Shown in pieces: positions 25,109 to 34,208 of a stretch of 34,210 nucleotides of DNA. Both the position numbers and the translations under genes were made by a program. The notes beneath the pieces are model-generated. The model was not told the DNA's origin. It did no database searches and worked only from the letters and a program-made list of their open reading frames with translations. Each line of letters starts with the position of its first letter. Within the stretch, counting starts at the first letter, position 1. The stretch covers positions 1-34,210 of the forward strand of contig CALJHN010000029.1 in the NCBI GenBank assembly GCA_938075455.1, given 5' to 3'. Source of the DNA: an uncultured Flavobacteriales bacterium (GTDB lineage: Bacteria; Bacteroidota; Bacteroidia; Flavobacteriales_D; Parvicellaceae).

Positions 25109-25831
25109 ATGAAAGCACTAATACTTAAAGAAATAAGATCTTATCTCAGTTCTATTATAGGTTATGCTGCTATAATTGTTTTCTTAATTAGCTCTGGATT
25201 TTTTGTTTGGATACTTCCTGGAAATAATAACATAATTGATATGGGAGAATCTAATTTACAAACATTTTTTTCACAAGCACCTGGGATTTTAATGTTTCTA
25301 TTCCCTGCATTTACCATGCGATGTTTTGCAGAAGAGACCAAAACCGGGACATTAGAACTATTAATAACCCAGCCAATATCCATATTTAAAATTATTCTTT
25401 CCAAATATCTTGCTGCTAGTTTTCTTGCATTTTTAACAATTCTACCTACTATAATATATTATATAAGCGTCTATCAGATGGGAGAAATTTTAGGTAACAT
25501 TGACCATCCTTCTACAATTGGTGGTTACCTAGGTCTTTTATTGTTAAGTACTACCTATGTTGCAATTGGAATTTTAGCATCTAGTCTATCTAAAAATCAG
25601 GTAATTGGTTTTTTGCTAGGTCTATTTTTTAATTTCATAATCTATGTTGGTTTTTCCTATTTAGCAGTATTTGCAGGTAATCCATTGGACTATTATTTAA
25701 TGAATTTAAGTATGTTAGATCATTTCAATTCTCTACAAAGAGGGATAATTGATTCTAGAGATATTGTATACTTTTTATCAGTTATATTTTTTACTCTCTA
25801 TCTTACAAAAATAGTATTGAAGAAAAAGTAA
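25109..25831 (+). CDS. gldF: gliding motility-associated ABC transporter permease GldF
   Basis: This 240-residue ABC-2 type permease has six hydrophobic segments and the N-terminal L-I-L-K-E-I-R-S-Y-L-S-S start typical of GldF. The E-T-K-T-G-T-L-E-L-L segment (about 71-80) is the ABC-2 coupling helix. In Flavobacterium johnsoniae GldF works with GldG and the ATPase GldA; all three are needed for gliding there, but the transported substrate is unknown. gldA is not adjacent here, as is also usual in flavobacteria. The stop is followed immediately by the gldG ATG. Having gldFG does not prove that the organism glides. Confidence 0.92.
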   Translation: MKALILKEIRSYLSSIIGYAAIIVFLISSGFFVWILPGNNNIIDMGESNLQTFFSQAPGILMFLFPAFTMRCFAEETKTGTLELLITQPISIFKIILSKYLAASFLAFLTILPTIIYYISVYQMGEILGNIDHPSTIGGYLGLLLLSTTYVAIGILASSLSKNQVIGFLLGLFFNFIIYVGFSYLAVFAGNPLDYYLMNLSMLDHFNSLQRGIIDSRDIVYFLSVIFFTLYLTKIVLKKK

Positions 25832-27754
25832 ATGAAAAGGGGTTATTCGAAATATAAGGACATTTTAAATCTATTATTAGTCATTATCTCACTAGCTATT
25901 TTAAATATAGTAGCAAATCAAATATTTTTTAGAATAGATTTATCTTCAGATCAAGTCCACTCATTATCTCCAAAAACAAAAGATCTTCTGTTAAATCTTG
26001 AGGATATAATTACTGCAGATGTTTATTTAGATGGAGATTTTCCTGCAGAAATTGAGAAACTTAAAAAAGCCCTTTTAGAAAAATTAGATGAATTTAAAGC
26101 TTTTGGTGGAGAAAATTTCAAATTTAATTTCATAAATCTTGATGAAGATCCTGAACTAGCAAAAGAATTCAAAAATCAAATTTTTAATGATGGACTAGAT
26201 TATAGTGACATATTAATTTCAAGAGATAGTAAACAAGAAGTAGTTAGAATTTGGCCAGGAATTATATTAAGAATGGGAGATCAATTTAAAGCTGTTCAAC
26301 TTTTACAAAAAGGAAAATTTCCAATTTCTCAAGTTATTATCAATCATTTCAACGATCAATTGGAGTACAACATAATTCTTGGAATAAATAATCTTCTAAA
26401 ACCTACTACAAAAAAAATTAAATTTTTAAGAGGCCATGGAGAACTTGACAATGCAGATGCGTGGATTGTAAGAGACCAACTTATAAAGAATTACGATGTG
26501 GATACCCTAAGAATAAAACAATTAAAAGTAAAATATTACAATGAAACCATTGATATATCTAATAATAAATACGATTCCTTAATAAAAAATAAAATTGATT
26601 CTATTTTCATTTCTGAAAGAGCAATACCAGTTTTTGATGAATTTGGTAAGCCAAATAATAATGCAAAGAGATATATTACTAAAACTTTTCAGAATCAAGA
26701 AATATCTAAATTCATGAAAGATATTTCGAAAATTAGTGAAGACCTAGATGTTTTAGATGAAACAGACCTTTTGTTAATTGCCAAGCCAAAAACCTCTTTT
26801 TCAGAGAAAGAATTATTCATAATTGACCAATATATAATGAATGGAGGAAAAATTATTTGGATGGTAGATATGTTTGAGGTAAACGAATTTGAATTAGTAG
26901 ATACTAATATAACTTATGCAAGGCCTTTAAAACACCAACTACAGCAATTTCTATTTAAATATGGTGCAAGATTTAATGTAAATATGGTTAATGATGTAAG
27001 ATGCGCTCCAGTTATTAGAGAAGATGGATTAGGCAGAATTCCAAATTGGTATTTTTATCCTCTCTTATACATAGATAAACCATCCATTTATCTAAATAAT
27101 GTTGGACCAATAAAAACAAGATATGTCTGTTCAATTGATACTGTTGGAGATGATAATATTAAAAAAACCGCATTATTAAAGTCATCTTCTGAATTTAAAA
27201 TATTAAGACAAACATCTGTCAATTATCAAAATTTATACAATTACAATCCAAGAAATTTTGATATTGATTTAAAAAATGAAGTTCCAGTTTCAGCATGGTT
27301 GTTTGAAGGAGTTTTTAAATCCAATTATGAAAATAGGGCTATAAGTAAAGATTTTAAAAAATTTATATCCAATCCTATTGTAAATTTCAAATCAAAAAGT
27401 AAGGAAACTAAAATGATTTTTATTGGTGATGGAGATTTGATAAGAAATGATTTTATAAAAGCGGACAATCAAATTAAACCTGTTCTGCTTTCCTTTGAAA
27501 GTGCAGACTATGGAACTCCTGAATTTTTCCCTAGATATGGAAATGAGGTATTTTTTCTAAATCTTATAGACGAACTATTAGATAGAAGCGAACTTATCCC
27601 TTTAAGATCGAAAATGAATATGCCAAGACTTCTTAAAAAAGAAATTTTTGGTGAGAGAAATTTTTGGCAACTTATTAATATTTTGATTCCTTTAATATTA
27701 GTAATCGTTATTGGTCTAATTAACCAATACAAGAGAAAAAAGAAATATGCATAA
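25832..27754 (+). CDS. gldG: gliding motility-associated ABC transporter accessory protein GldG
   Basis: This 640-residue protein has one N-terminal transmembrane helix (about 10-30), a long extracytoplasmic region and one C-terminal helix (about 617-634) ending in a lysine/arginine-rich tail, the standard GldG topology. The S-S-D-Q-V-H-S-L-S-P-K-T-K segment near residue 36 and F-L-R-G-H-G-E-L at about 196 match the ABC-2 auxiliary (Gld-type) family. It is predicted to form a complex with GldF. It abuts gldF with no spacer and overlaps the downstream lipoprotein gene by 8 bases, so all three are cotranscribed. Confidence 0.92.
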   Translation: MKRGYSKYKDILNLLLVIISLAILNIVANQIFFRIDLSSDQVHSLSPKTKDLLLNLEDIITADVYLDGDFPAEIEKLKKALLEKLDEFKAFGGENFKFNFINLDEDPELAKEFKNQIFNDGLDYSDILISRDSKQEVVRIWPGIILRMGDQFKAVQLLQKGKFPISQVIINHFNDQLEYNIILGINNLLKPTTKKIKFLRGHGELDNADAWIVRDQLIKNYDVDTLRIKQLKVKYYNETIDISNNKYDSLIKNKIDSIFISERAIPVFDEFGKPNNNAKRYITKTFQNQEISKFMKDISKISEDLDVLDETDLLLIAKPKTSFSEKELFIIDQYIMNGGKIIWMVDMFEVNEFELVDTNITYARPLKHQLQQFLFKYGARFNVNMVNDVRCAPVIREDGLGRIPNWYFYPLLYIDKPSIYLNNVGPIKTRYVCSIDTVGDDNIKKTALLKSSSEFKILRQTSVNYQNLYNYNPRNFDIDLKNEVPVSAWLFEGVFKSNYENRAISKDFKKFISNPIVNFKSKSKETKMIFIGDGDLIRNDFIKADNQIKPVLLSFESADYGTPEFFPRYGNEVFFLNLIDELLDRSELIPLRSKMNMPRLLKKEIFGERNFWQLINILIPLILVIVIGLINQYKRKKKYA

Positions 27755-28742
27755 GATTTTTTTTAGAGTCACTATATATATATGCTTACTTTTCAGCCTA
27801 TTTAGTTGCAATAATGATTCTAGCTATTATGATTTAAAAGATTTTGCAATTAAGGATACCTCAAAAGTTATTAAGTTTAAAATTTCAGATACAGAGGATA
27901 ACAGCATTGTAATTTCAAGGAGTTTTAATTCCAATAAATGGATAATAGAAGGTTCTAAATACACTGCAAATAAAACAAGTGTTGATTTATTGATGGAAAC
28001 ATTTTACAGAATTAGAGTAAAACAAGATGTTCCTAAATCTGCTTTTAACACTGTAATTAATCGTCTTTCAGTTAGACATAAGAAAGTAGAAGTATTTTTC
28101 GAAAATGAAAAACCATTCAAAACATGGTTTATTGGCTCTCCTACTCAAGATCATTTAGGAACCTATATGTTACTTCAGAACGGAGATAAGAAAAGCTCGA
28201 AACCCTACATTACTTACAAGCCTGGAATGTATGGATCGCTGGATGTTAGATTTTTTACAGATTGGAAAGGATGGAGATCTCCTAGGGTATTTAATTATCC
28301 AAATCCTAAGAACATTAAAAATATTTCTGTAAAATTCTCTGAAAAACCCAAAGAAAGTTATACAATATCTCACAAGGATGAAACCATTAAATTATTTGAT
28401 TTAGATAACAAAGAATTAATAAACTATGACTCTATTCAGGTGAAACATTATCTTTCTCACTTTGAAAATATTAGTTACAATAAAATTATGTTTGAAGATC
28501 AAAACGTTATGGACTCCATTTTTAATAGTAAGCCGCATTATTATTTTAAGTTAACAGATTTTTCCAACAAGGTTACTGAAGTTGAATTTTGGAAAATTAA
28601 AGACATAGAATCTTCAACAGGTTGGGACCCTGAACATGGGTTTATACGTGTTAATAAAAACAATGAGCTTTTAAGAGCTCAATATTTCAACTGGGAAATC
28701 TTATTTAAACCTCTTAGTTTTTATACTAGAAGATATTATTAA
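27747..28742 (+). CDS. lipoprotein, DUF4340-like, downstream of gldG
   Basis: This 331-residue protein begins with a positively charged, hydrophobic signal ending L-F-S-C, with Cys21 as the probable lipidation site, so it should be an inner- or outer-membrane lipoprotein. The body is beta-rich and charged, with W-I-I-E-G-S-K-Y-T-A-N near residue 66 and F-F-T-D-W-K-G-W-R-S-P-R near 170. It resembles DUF4340-type proteins often encoded beside ABC-2/Gld-type transporters, but I assign that family only tentatively. No catalytic motif is visible. The coupled position after gldFG suggests a third component of the same envelope complex. dnaN follows after 83 bases. Confidence 0.7.
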   Translation: MHKIFFRVTIYICLLFSLFSCNNDSSYYDLKDFAIKDTSKVIKFKISDTEDNSIVISRSFNSNKWIIEGSKYTANKTSVDLLMETFYRIRVKQDVPKSAFNTVINRLSVRHKKVEVFFENEKPFKTWFIGSPTQDHLGTYMLLQNGDKKSSKPYITYKPGMYGSLDVRFFTDWKGWRSPRVFNYPNPKNIKNISVKFSEKPKESYTISHKDETIKLFDLDNKELINYDSIQVKHYLSHFENISYNKIMFEDQNVMDSIFNSKPHYYFKLTDFSNKVTEVEFWKIKDIESSTGWDPEHGFIRVNKNNELLRAQYFNWEILFKPLSFYTRRYY

Positions 28743-28825
28743 TTTACTGTTAATAAATAAGGTTAATACTTATAGTTTATTATCAATACTATTATGATAT
28801 TTATAGAAATAATTTATATTTAATT

Positions 28826-29941
28826 ATGAAGTTTATAGTTTCAAGTCAAGTTTTATTAAAGCAATTACAATCCATTGGTGGTGTACTTAATAGTTCTAAT
28901 ACGCTTCCAATTTTAGATAATTTTTTATTCGAAATTGAAGATCAGAAACTTACCATATCTTGTTCAGATTTAGAGTCCACAATGACATCTAAAATTTCTA
29001 TTGATGCAAAAAGTGAAGGTAGTATTGCCATTCCAGCAAAAATGTTGTTAGATATTTTAAAAACATTTCCGAATCATCCCCTTACCTTCTCTATAGATGA
29101 TAAAATGGGAGTAGAAATTTCCTCTGATTATGGAAAATATAAATTAAGCGGTTATTCTGGTGATGAATTTCCTAGATCTCCAGTAATTGAAGCACCTTCA
29201 ACTGTTACTATAAGTAGTCATATTTTTCAAAGAGCTATTGATAAAACAATTTTTGCTTCTGGAAATGATGATTTAAGACCGGTAATGAGTGGTATATTTG
29301 TTCAATTATCCGAATCTGATTTAACATTTGTTGCTACTGATGCTCACAAATTAGTTAGATATACAAGAAATGATGTTAAATCTTCTGCTGCTGCATCATT
29401 TATAGTCCCAAAAAAACCAATGAATTTATTGAAAGGGTTGCTTCAAAATTTTGAAGGTGAGGTAACTATTAAATACAATGAATCCAATGCTAGTATTGCA
29501 TTCAATGATATTTTACTTACATGTAGATTAGTAGATGGTAAATATCCAAACTACGATGCTGTTATTCCAAAAGAAAACCCAAATAGATTAACTGTAGATA
29601 GAAATGCTTTTTTTCAATCTATTAAACGAGTAAGTATTTTCGCTAATAAAACTACTCATCAGGTCAGATTAAAAATTAATGGAAGTGAATTAAATATTAG
29701 CGCTGAAGATGTTGATTTTTCTAACGAAGCAAATGAGCGATTGACATGTTCTTATGAGGGTGAATCAATGGAAATTGGTTTTAATTCAAGGTTCCTAAAC
29801 GAAATGCTTCAAAATGTTGATTCTGACAATGTTATATTCGAACTTAGCGCACCTAATAGAGCAGGTATTTTAATTCCAGATAATAGTGAAGAGGGTGAAG
29901 ATATTTTAATGTTAGTAATGCCTGTAATGCTAAATTCTTAA
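28826..29941 (+). CDS. dnaN: DNA polymerase III subunit beta (sliding clamp)
   Basis: This 371-residue processivity clamp consists of three repeats of the clamp fold. The N-terminal [14 protein letters not shown] segment, L-P-I-L-D-N-F-L-F near 28, S-G-Y-S-G-D-E-F-P near 112, the L-R-P-V-M-S-G-I segment near 152, and the C-terminal M-L-V-M-P-V-M-L are all typical. It forms a ring dimer on DNA and binds polymerase and repair proteins. It is not beside dnaA or recF here but downstream of the gldFG operon. Its TAA shares TTAA (29938-29941) with the convergent rocD stop. Confidence 0.96.
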   Translation: MKFIVSSQVLLKQLQSIGGVLNSSNTLPILDNFLFEIEDQKLTISCSDLESTMTSKISIDAKSEGSIAIPAKMLLDILKTFPNHPLTFSIDDKMGVEISSDYGKYKLSGYSGDEFPRSPVIEAPSTVTISSHIFQRAIDKTIFASGNDDLRPVMSGIFVQLSESDLTFVATDAHKLVRYTRNDVKSSAAASFIVPKKPMNLLKGLLQNFEGEVTIKYNESNASIAFNDILLTCRLVDGKYPNYDAVIPKENPNRLTVDRNAFFQSIKRVSIFANKTTHQVRLKINGSELNISAEDVDFSNEANERLTCSYEGESMEIGFNSRFLNEMLQNVDSDNVIFELSAPNRAGILIPDNSEEGEDILMLVMPVMLNS

Positions 29942-31167
29942 CCCAACTTATAACCTTTTAAAGTATCAATGATGATTTTTATACAGTCATCTAACTGATT
30001 TCTAGTTATTGTTAATGGTGGAGCAAACCTTATAATATTTCCATGGGTAGGCTTAGCTAATAGTCCATTATTTTTCATTTCAAGACATATATTCCAAGCA
30101 GTTTTGCTTTCTTCTGTATCATTAATTACAATGGCATTAAGAAGTCCTTTTCCTCTTACTAATTTAACTATTGGAGAATCTTTAATAAACTTATTTAATT
30201 CTGCTCTAAAATATTCTCCAAGATTATAAGCATTTTCTGCAAGATCTTCTTCAATAATAACCTCTAAGGCTGCTTTTGCAACTGCGCAAGCCAACGGATT
30301 ACCACCAAATGTAGAACCATGTTCTCCAGCTTTTATACACATCATTACCTCATTATTTGCTAAAACTGCAGAAACAGGAAATACACCACCAGAAAGTGCT
30401 TTTCCAAGAATAAGTATATCTGGTTTGGCATTTTCATAATCTGAAGCCAATAATTTACCAGTTCTCCCTATTCCGGTTTGAACTTCATCTGCTATAAAAA
30501 GTACATTGTACTTATCACATAGGCGTCTTACTCCTTCTAAATAGCCATCGTCAGGAACTACAACACCAGCTTCGCCTTGAATGGGTTCAACCATAAAAGC
30601 TGCGACATTAAAATCTTTTAATTCTGTTTCTAGAGCTTCTAAATCATTGTAAGGAATTAAGTCATATCCAGGCATGTAGGGACCAAAATCCTTGAAAGAA
30701 AGAGGATCGTCTGAAGATGAAATTGCTGCTAATGTTCTACCCCAAAAATTGCCTTTTGCAAAAATTATACGAGCTTTATTTTCTGGAATTCCTTTTTTTA
30801 AATAGCCCCATTTTCTAGCCAATTTATTGGCAGTTTCTCCACCTTCTACACCTGTATTCATGGGCAGAACTTTGTCATAATCAAACAAATCACAAATGAA
30901 TTTTTCGTAAGGACCAAGGGCAGAATTGTAAAATGCTCTACTTGTTAAAGTTAATTTCTTAGACTGGTTAATTAATGCATTAATAATTTTTGGATGACAG
31001 TGGCCTTGATTAACAGCAGAATAGGCACTTAAAAAATCAAAATATTTTTTCCCTTCACAGTCCCAAACAAACACTCCTTCTCCCCTTTCCAATACTACTG
31101 GAAGTGGATGATAATTATGTGCACCAAAATCATTCTCAAGTTGCATTAATGAAGTAGAATCTGTCAT
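29938..31167 (-). CDS. rocD: ornithine--oxo-acid transaminase
   Basis: This 409-residue class III PLP aminotransferase converts ornithine and 2-oxoglutarate to glutamate semialdehyde and glutamate. The PLP lysine is Lys256 in L-G-K-A-L-S-G-G, with Asp227 in I-A-D-E-V-Q-T-G. The [20 protein letters not shown] stretch (103-122) is specific to ornithine aminotransferase rather than GABA or acetylornithine enzymes. It stands alone as a single gene, convergent with dnaN and divergent from ttcA, with a -7 box close to its ATG. Confidence 0.94.
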   Translation of the reverse strand: MTDSTSLMQLENDFGAHNYHPLPVVLERGEGVFVWDCEGKKYFDFLSAYSAVNQGHCHPKIINALINQSKKLTLTSRAFYNSALGPYEKFICDLFDYDKVLPMNTGVEGGETANKLARKWGYLKKGIPENKARIIFAKGNFWGRTLAAISSSDDPLSFKDFGPYMPGYDLIPYNDLEALETELKDFNVAAFMVEPIQGEAGVVVPDDGYLEGVRRLCDKYNVLFIADEVQTGIGRTGKLLASDYENAKPDILILGKALSGGVFPVSAVLANNEVMMCIKAGEHGSTFGGNPLACAVAKAALEVIIEEDLAENAYNLGEYFRAELNKFIKDSPIVKLVRGKGLLNAIVINDTEESKTAWNICLEMKNNGLLAKPTHGNIIRFAPPLTITRNQLDDCIKIIIDTLKGYKLG

Positions 31168-31180
31168 GTTTATTTTTTGA

Positions 31181-31188
31181 CAAATATA
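31181..31188 (-). promoter_or_regulatory. -7 promoter box TATATTTG for rocD
   Basis: An exact TAnnTTTG match on the minus strand ends 13 bases before the rocD ATG, predicting a leader of about 7 nt. No -33 TTTG is seen at 17-20 bases upstream. Confidence 0.45.
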
Positions 31189-31208
31189 ATAATTCGTTTC
31201 TTGACGAG

Positions 31209-31260
31209 AATTAATTTTCTTTTTAAATAAGTGATATGTAATACATAATTAATTTTCTTT
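31209..31260. repeat. 14-bp direct repeat, period 38, in the rocD-ttcA gap
   Basis: AATTAATTTTCTTT occurs exactly at 31209-31222 and again at 31247-31260; the second copy ends one base before the probable ttcA -7 region. The sequence is low-complexity AT, so chance is possible, but both copies sit in a 98-base divergent promoter region. Confidence 0.4.
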
Positions 31261-31265
31261 GTATT

Positions 31266-32069
31266 ATGTCAATACAAAAGACCATCAATTTATCTAGAAA
31301 AAAAATCATCTCTTCTACTGGAAAGGCATTAAAAGATTTTTCAATGATTGAAAATGGTGATAAAATAATGGTTTGTATTTCAGGTGGTAAAGACAGTTAT
31401 ACCATGTTAGAAATGTTCATACATTTCCAGAAATATGGAAATATAGATTTTGATTTCATTGTTGTCAATATGGATCAAAAGCAACCTGGTTTTCCAACTG
31501 AAGTATTGCCAAAATATTTATCTAATCTTAAAATAAATTTTAAAATTATTGAAAAAGATACTTACAGTATTGTTAAAGATAAAATTCCAGAAGGAAAAAC
31601 AATGTGTAGTTTATGCTCAAGATTAAGAAGAGGAACTCTATATGATGAAGCAAGAGAACTTAATTGTAATAAAATTGCTTTAGGTCATCATATGGATGAT
31701 ATTATAGAAACCTACTTTTTGAATTTATTTTTTAGTGGTAAAATGGAAGCAATGCCTCCAAAGTATTTAATTGATCAGAGAGATTTAATTGTAATAAGAC
31801 CATTAGCGTATTGTAAAGAAGAAGAAATTCAAGAATATTCTGATTTAGTAAAGCATCCTATAATTCCTTGTAACTTATGTGGATCTCAAACCAATCTTCA
31901 AAGGAAAAAGATAAAAGCCCTTATGAAAGAATGGGAGCTTATTTACCCAAATAGAAAAGCAATAATATTTAGTGCTTTACAAAACATCTCACCTTCACAT
32001 ATGTTAGATAGAAATATTTTCAATTTTGAAGATCTTCAAGCAGTAGAAGACTCCAACTTATTTGTTTGA
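31266..32069 (+). CDS. ttcA: tRNA 2-thiocytidine(32) synthetase TtcA
   Basis: This 267-residue PP-loop ATPase thiolates C32 in tRNA using a [4Fe-4S] cluster. The PP-loop S-G-G-K-D-S is at 39-44, the first cysteine pair C114-x-x-C117 in M-C-S-L-C-S-R-L-R-R-G, and the second C202-x-x-C205 in P-C-N-L-C-G-S-Q. Group TtcA/TtuA proteins share this layout, but the L-R-R-G-T-L-Y-x-x-A and H-H-M-D-D-I-I-E-T segments with no zinc fingers favour TtcA. A weak -7-like TTTCTTTG (31254-31261) lies just ahead. The 3' end overlaps porQ by 12 bases. Confidence 0.92.
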   Translation: MSIQKTINLSRKKIISSTGKALKDFSMIENGDKIMVCISGGKDSYTMLEMFIHFQKYGNIDFDFIVVNMDQKQPGFPTEVLPKYLSNLKINFKIIEKDTYSIVKDKIPEGKTMCSLCSRLRRGTLYDEARELNCNKIALGHHMDDIIETYFLNLFFSGKMEAMPPKYLIDQRDLIVIRPLAYCKEEEIQEYSDLVKHPIIPCNLCGSQTNLQRKKIKALMKEWELIYPNRKAIIFSALQNISPSHMLDRNIFNFEDLQAVEDSNLFV

Positions 32070-33077
32070 AAAAGATTTTAATTGTTTAATAATTGTAATA
32101 TTATTAGAAGTTCCAGCAAAATGGTACTTTGAATTAGAGTAATTAATCTTAAGGTTTTTTACTTTAAAACCAACTCCCCAAGAAATTCCAGTTGTCCCTG
32201 GTCTAGATTCTGGTTGAAGATTGTTTCTAGATAAAAAATCATAGCCAAATCTCATGTTGAAATTCTTTGAAAATAAAAATTCTGTTCCAATTATAATATG
32301 ATTGAAAAAATTTGAGAACAATTGATTAATTTGAATTTCACTTTGGTTAGTAGTTTGAGTATTTGATGAAAAACTCCATCTGTTTAAATGATGGTATGAT
32401 AAATGAAATCTTATTGGAGCATGTTTTAATTTAGTATTTACACCTAAAACAGAATTAAATGGTAATTTATTTTTTGCATTAGATTCTTGATAGCTTTTAA
32501 TAGAAGCTCCGATATTGCTCAATAATATATATCCTCCTAACTGCTTTTTCTCTTCAAAATAAGTTAGACTAATATCAGAACCAATAGCAAATGATTTGTA
32601 TTGTTCAAATATAGAACCAAGAAATTTTAGATTAACACCAATCTGAATATTATCATTTAACTTTTTAGAATGACCTAATTGAAATATCCAATCGCTAGCT
32701 GTAAATGAATTTCCCAACGAATTTCCTGAGGGTGAGTAATATTCAAAATCTCCGTAGTTATTATAAAACAAGGACGCTGAAAAAACAAATTTTTCTTTTA
32801 CTTTAAAATTGTAATTAACCATTCCAAAATCAGAATCTGCAAAATGATTGTTGTAGTTGATTACCAACTGTTTTTCGTGAGATGCAAGAAGATTAGATGG
32901 TAGAAATATAGCTATTGAAGCATCCTCAGAGTCAAAAACACCTATTGGGTACCCACCAAGAGATGAATTTCTAGATGTACAATTGTTATTTAGAATAGAA
33001 TAGGATGTAACTGCTTGTTGCGAAAAGCAAAAACTTCCATTTAAAATTAAAATGATTAAAACCTTTAATCTAAACAT
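32058..33077 (-). CDS. porQ: type IX secretion system protein PorQ
   Basis: This 339-residue outer-membrane protein has a short signal peptide (1-20, ending in F-S-Q) followed by many alternating beta strands, consistent with a PorV/FadL-like barrel. The N-terminal S-L-G-G-Y-P-I-G-V-F-D and D-A-S-I-A-I-F-L-P-S-N-L-L segments and the mid-protein F-Y-N-N-Y-G-D-F-E-Y-Y match the PorQ family as I know it. In Porphyromonas PorQ is associated with the type IX machinery and attachment of cargo. It lies 33 bases downstream of ychF on the same strand. The assignment rests on recognition of the family pattern, not on a catalytic motif. Confidence 0.75.
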   Translation of the reverse strand: MFRLKVLIILILNGSFCFSQQAVTSYSILNNNCTSRNSSLGGYPIGVFDSEDASIAIFLPSNLLASHEKQLVINYNNHFADSDFGMVNYNFKVKEKFVFSASLFYNNYGDFEYYSPSGNSLGNSFTASDWIFQLGHSKKLNDNIQIGVNLKFLGSIFEQYKSFAIGSDISLTYFEEKKQLGGYILLSNIGASIKSYQESNAKNKLPFNSVLGVNTKLKHAPIRFHLSYHHLNRWSFSSNTQTTNQSEIQINQLFSNFFNHIIIGTEFLFSKNFNMRFGYDFLSRNNLQPESRPGTTGISWGVGFKVKNLKINYSNSKYHFAGTSNNITIIKQLKSFSNK

Positions 33078-33110
33078 AAAACAACAACGATTTAAATAAA
33101 ACTTTATTAT

Positions 33111-34208
33111 TTAGACATTAAACCTAAAATGCATTACATCTCCGTCATTCACCACATATTCTTTTCCTTGAATCATTAACTTACCTGCTTCTTTGACAGA
33201 ACTTTCAGAACCATACTCTACAAAATCACTAAACTTGATTACTTCAGCTTTTATAAATCCTTTTTCAAAATCTGTATGAATTACACCTGCAGCTTGAGGA
33301 GCGGTCATGCCTTTTTTAATGGTCCATGCCCTTACTTCTTTTTCTCCTGCAGTAAAGTAAGTCTGCAAGTTTAATAAAGAATATGCATTTTTTATAAGCT
33401 TACTTACCCCGGCTTCTTCAAGTCCTAGATCGTCTAAAAACATTTTTCTCTCCTCAAAATCATCTAGCTCAGCTATATCTGACTCAATTCCTGCACCTAA
33501 AACTAGTATTTCAGCATTTTCATTAGCAACTAATTCTTTAATATTATCTACATGATTATTTCCATTAATTACAGAACTTTCATCCACATTACAAACATAA
33601 ATAACTGGTTTTGCTGTAATAAGTTGTAATTCATCTAAAAAATTGAATAAACCTTCATCTATATCCAATGATCTAATCGAATTCCCAGAAAAAAGATGTT
33701 CTCTTGCATCAGTGTAGACTTTATAAATTTTCTCAGATTCCTTATCACCAGATTTAGCCTTTCTTTCAATTGCTCCAATTCTCTTCTCCAAAGTTTCTAA
33801 ATCTTTTAATTGTAATTCTAAATCAATAATCTCTTTATCGGAAACAGGATTTACATTTCCATCAACATGAATAACATTATCATCGTCAAAACATCTTAGT
33901 ACATGAATTATGGCATCTACTTCCCTAATATTAGCTAAGAACTGATTTCCAAGACCTTCTCCTTTGTGTGCACCTTTTACTAATCCTGCAATATCTACAA
34001 TTTCAATAGTAGTTGGAATAACTTTTTCAGGGTTTACTAATTGTTCTAGATTATTTAATCTACTGTCAGGAACTGTTATAGTTCCTACATTTGGTTCAAT
34101 TGTACAAAAAGGAAAATTAGCAGATTGCGCTTTGGCATTGGAAAGACAATTAAAAAGAGTAGACTTACCAACATTTGGCAATCCAACAATTCCACATTTT
34201 AGAGCCAT
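33111..34208 (-). CDS. ychF: redox-regulated ATPase YchF (OLA1 family)
   Basis: This 365-residue P-loop protein of the Obg/HflX superfamily binds ribosomes and is implicated in stress responses. The G1 loop G-L-P-N-V-G-K-S-T is at 9-17, G3 D-I-A-G at 72-75, and the G4 position reads N-V-D-E (207-210), the NxxE form that shifts specificity from GTP to ATP. A helical insertion occupies about 125-180, and the C-terminal TGS domain covers about 280-363. The ATG at 34206-34208 gives the full family length, so the gene is complete although it ends two bases from the window edge. Its promoter is outside. Confidence 0.96.
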   Translation of the reverse strand: MALKCGIVGLPNVGKSTLFNCLSNAKAQSANFPFCTIEPNVGTITVPDSRLNNLEQLVNPEKVIPTTIEIVDIAGLVKGAHKGEGLGNQFLANIREVDAIIHVLRCFDDDNVIHVDGNVNPVSDKEIIDLELQLKDLETLEKRIGAIERKAKSGDKESEKIYKVYTDAREHLFSGNSIRSLDIDEGLFNFLDELQLITAKPVIYVCNVDESSVINGNNHVDNIKELVANENAEILVLGAGIESDIAELDDFEERKMFLDDLGLEEAGVSKLIKNAYSLLNLQTYFTAGEKEVRAWTIKKGMTAPQAAGVIHTDFEKGFIKAEVIKFSDFVEYGSESSVKEAGKLMIQGKEYVVNDGDVMHFRFNV

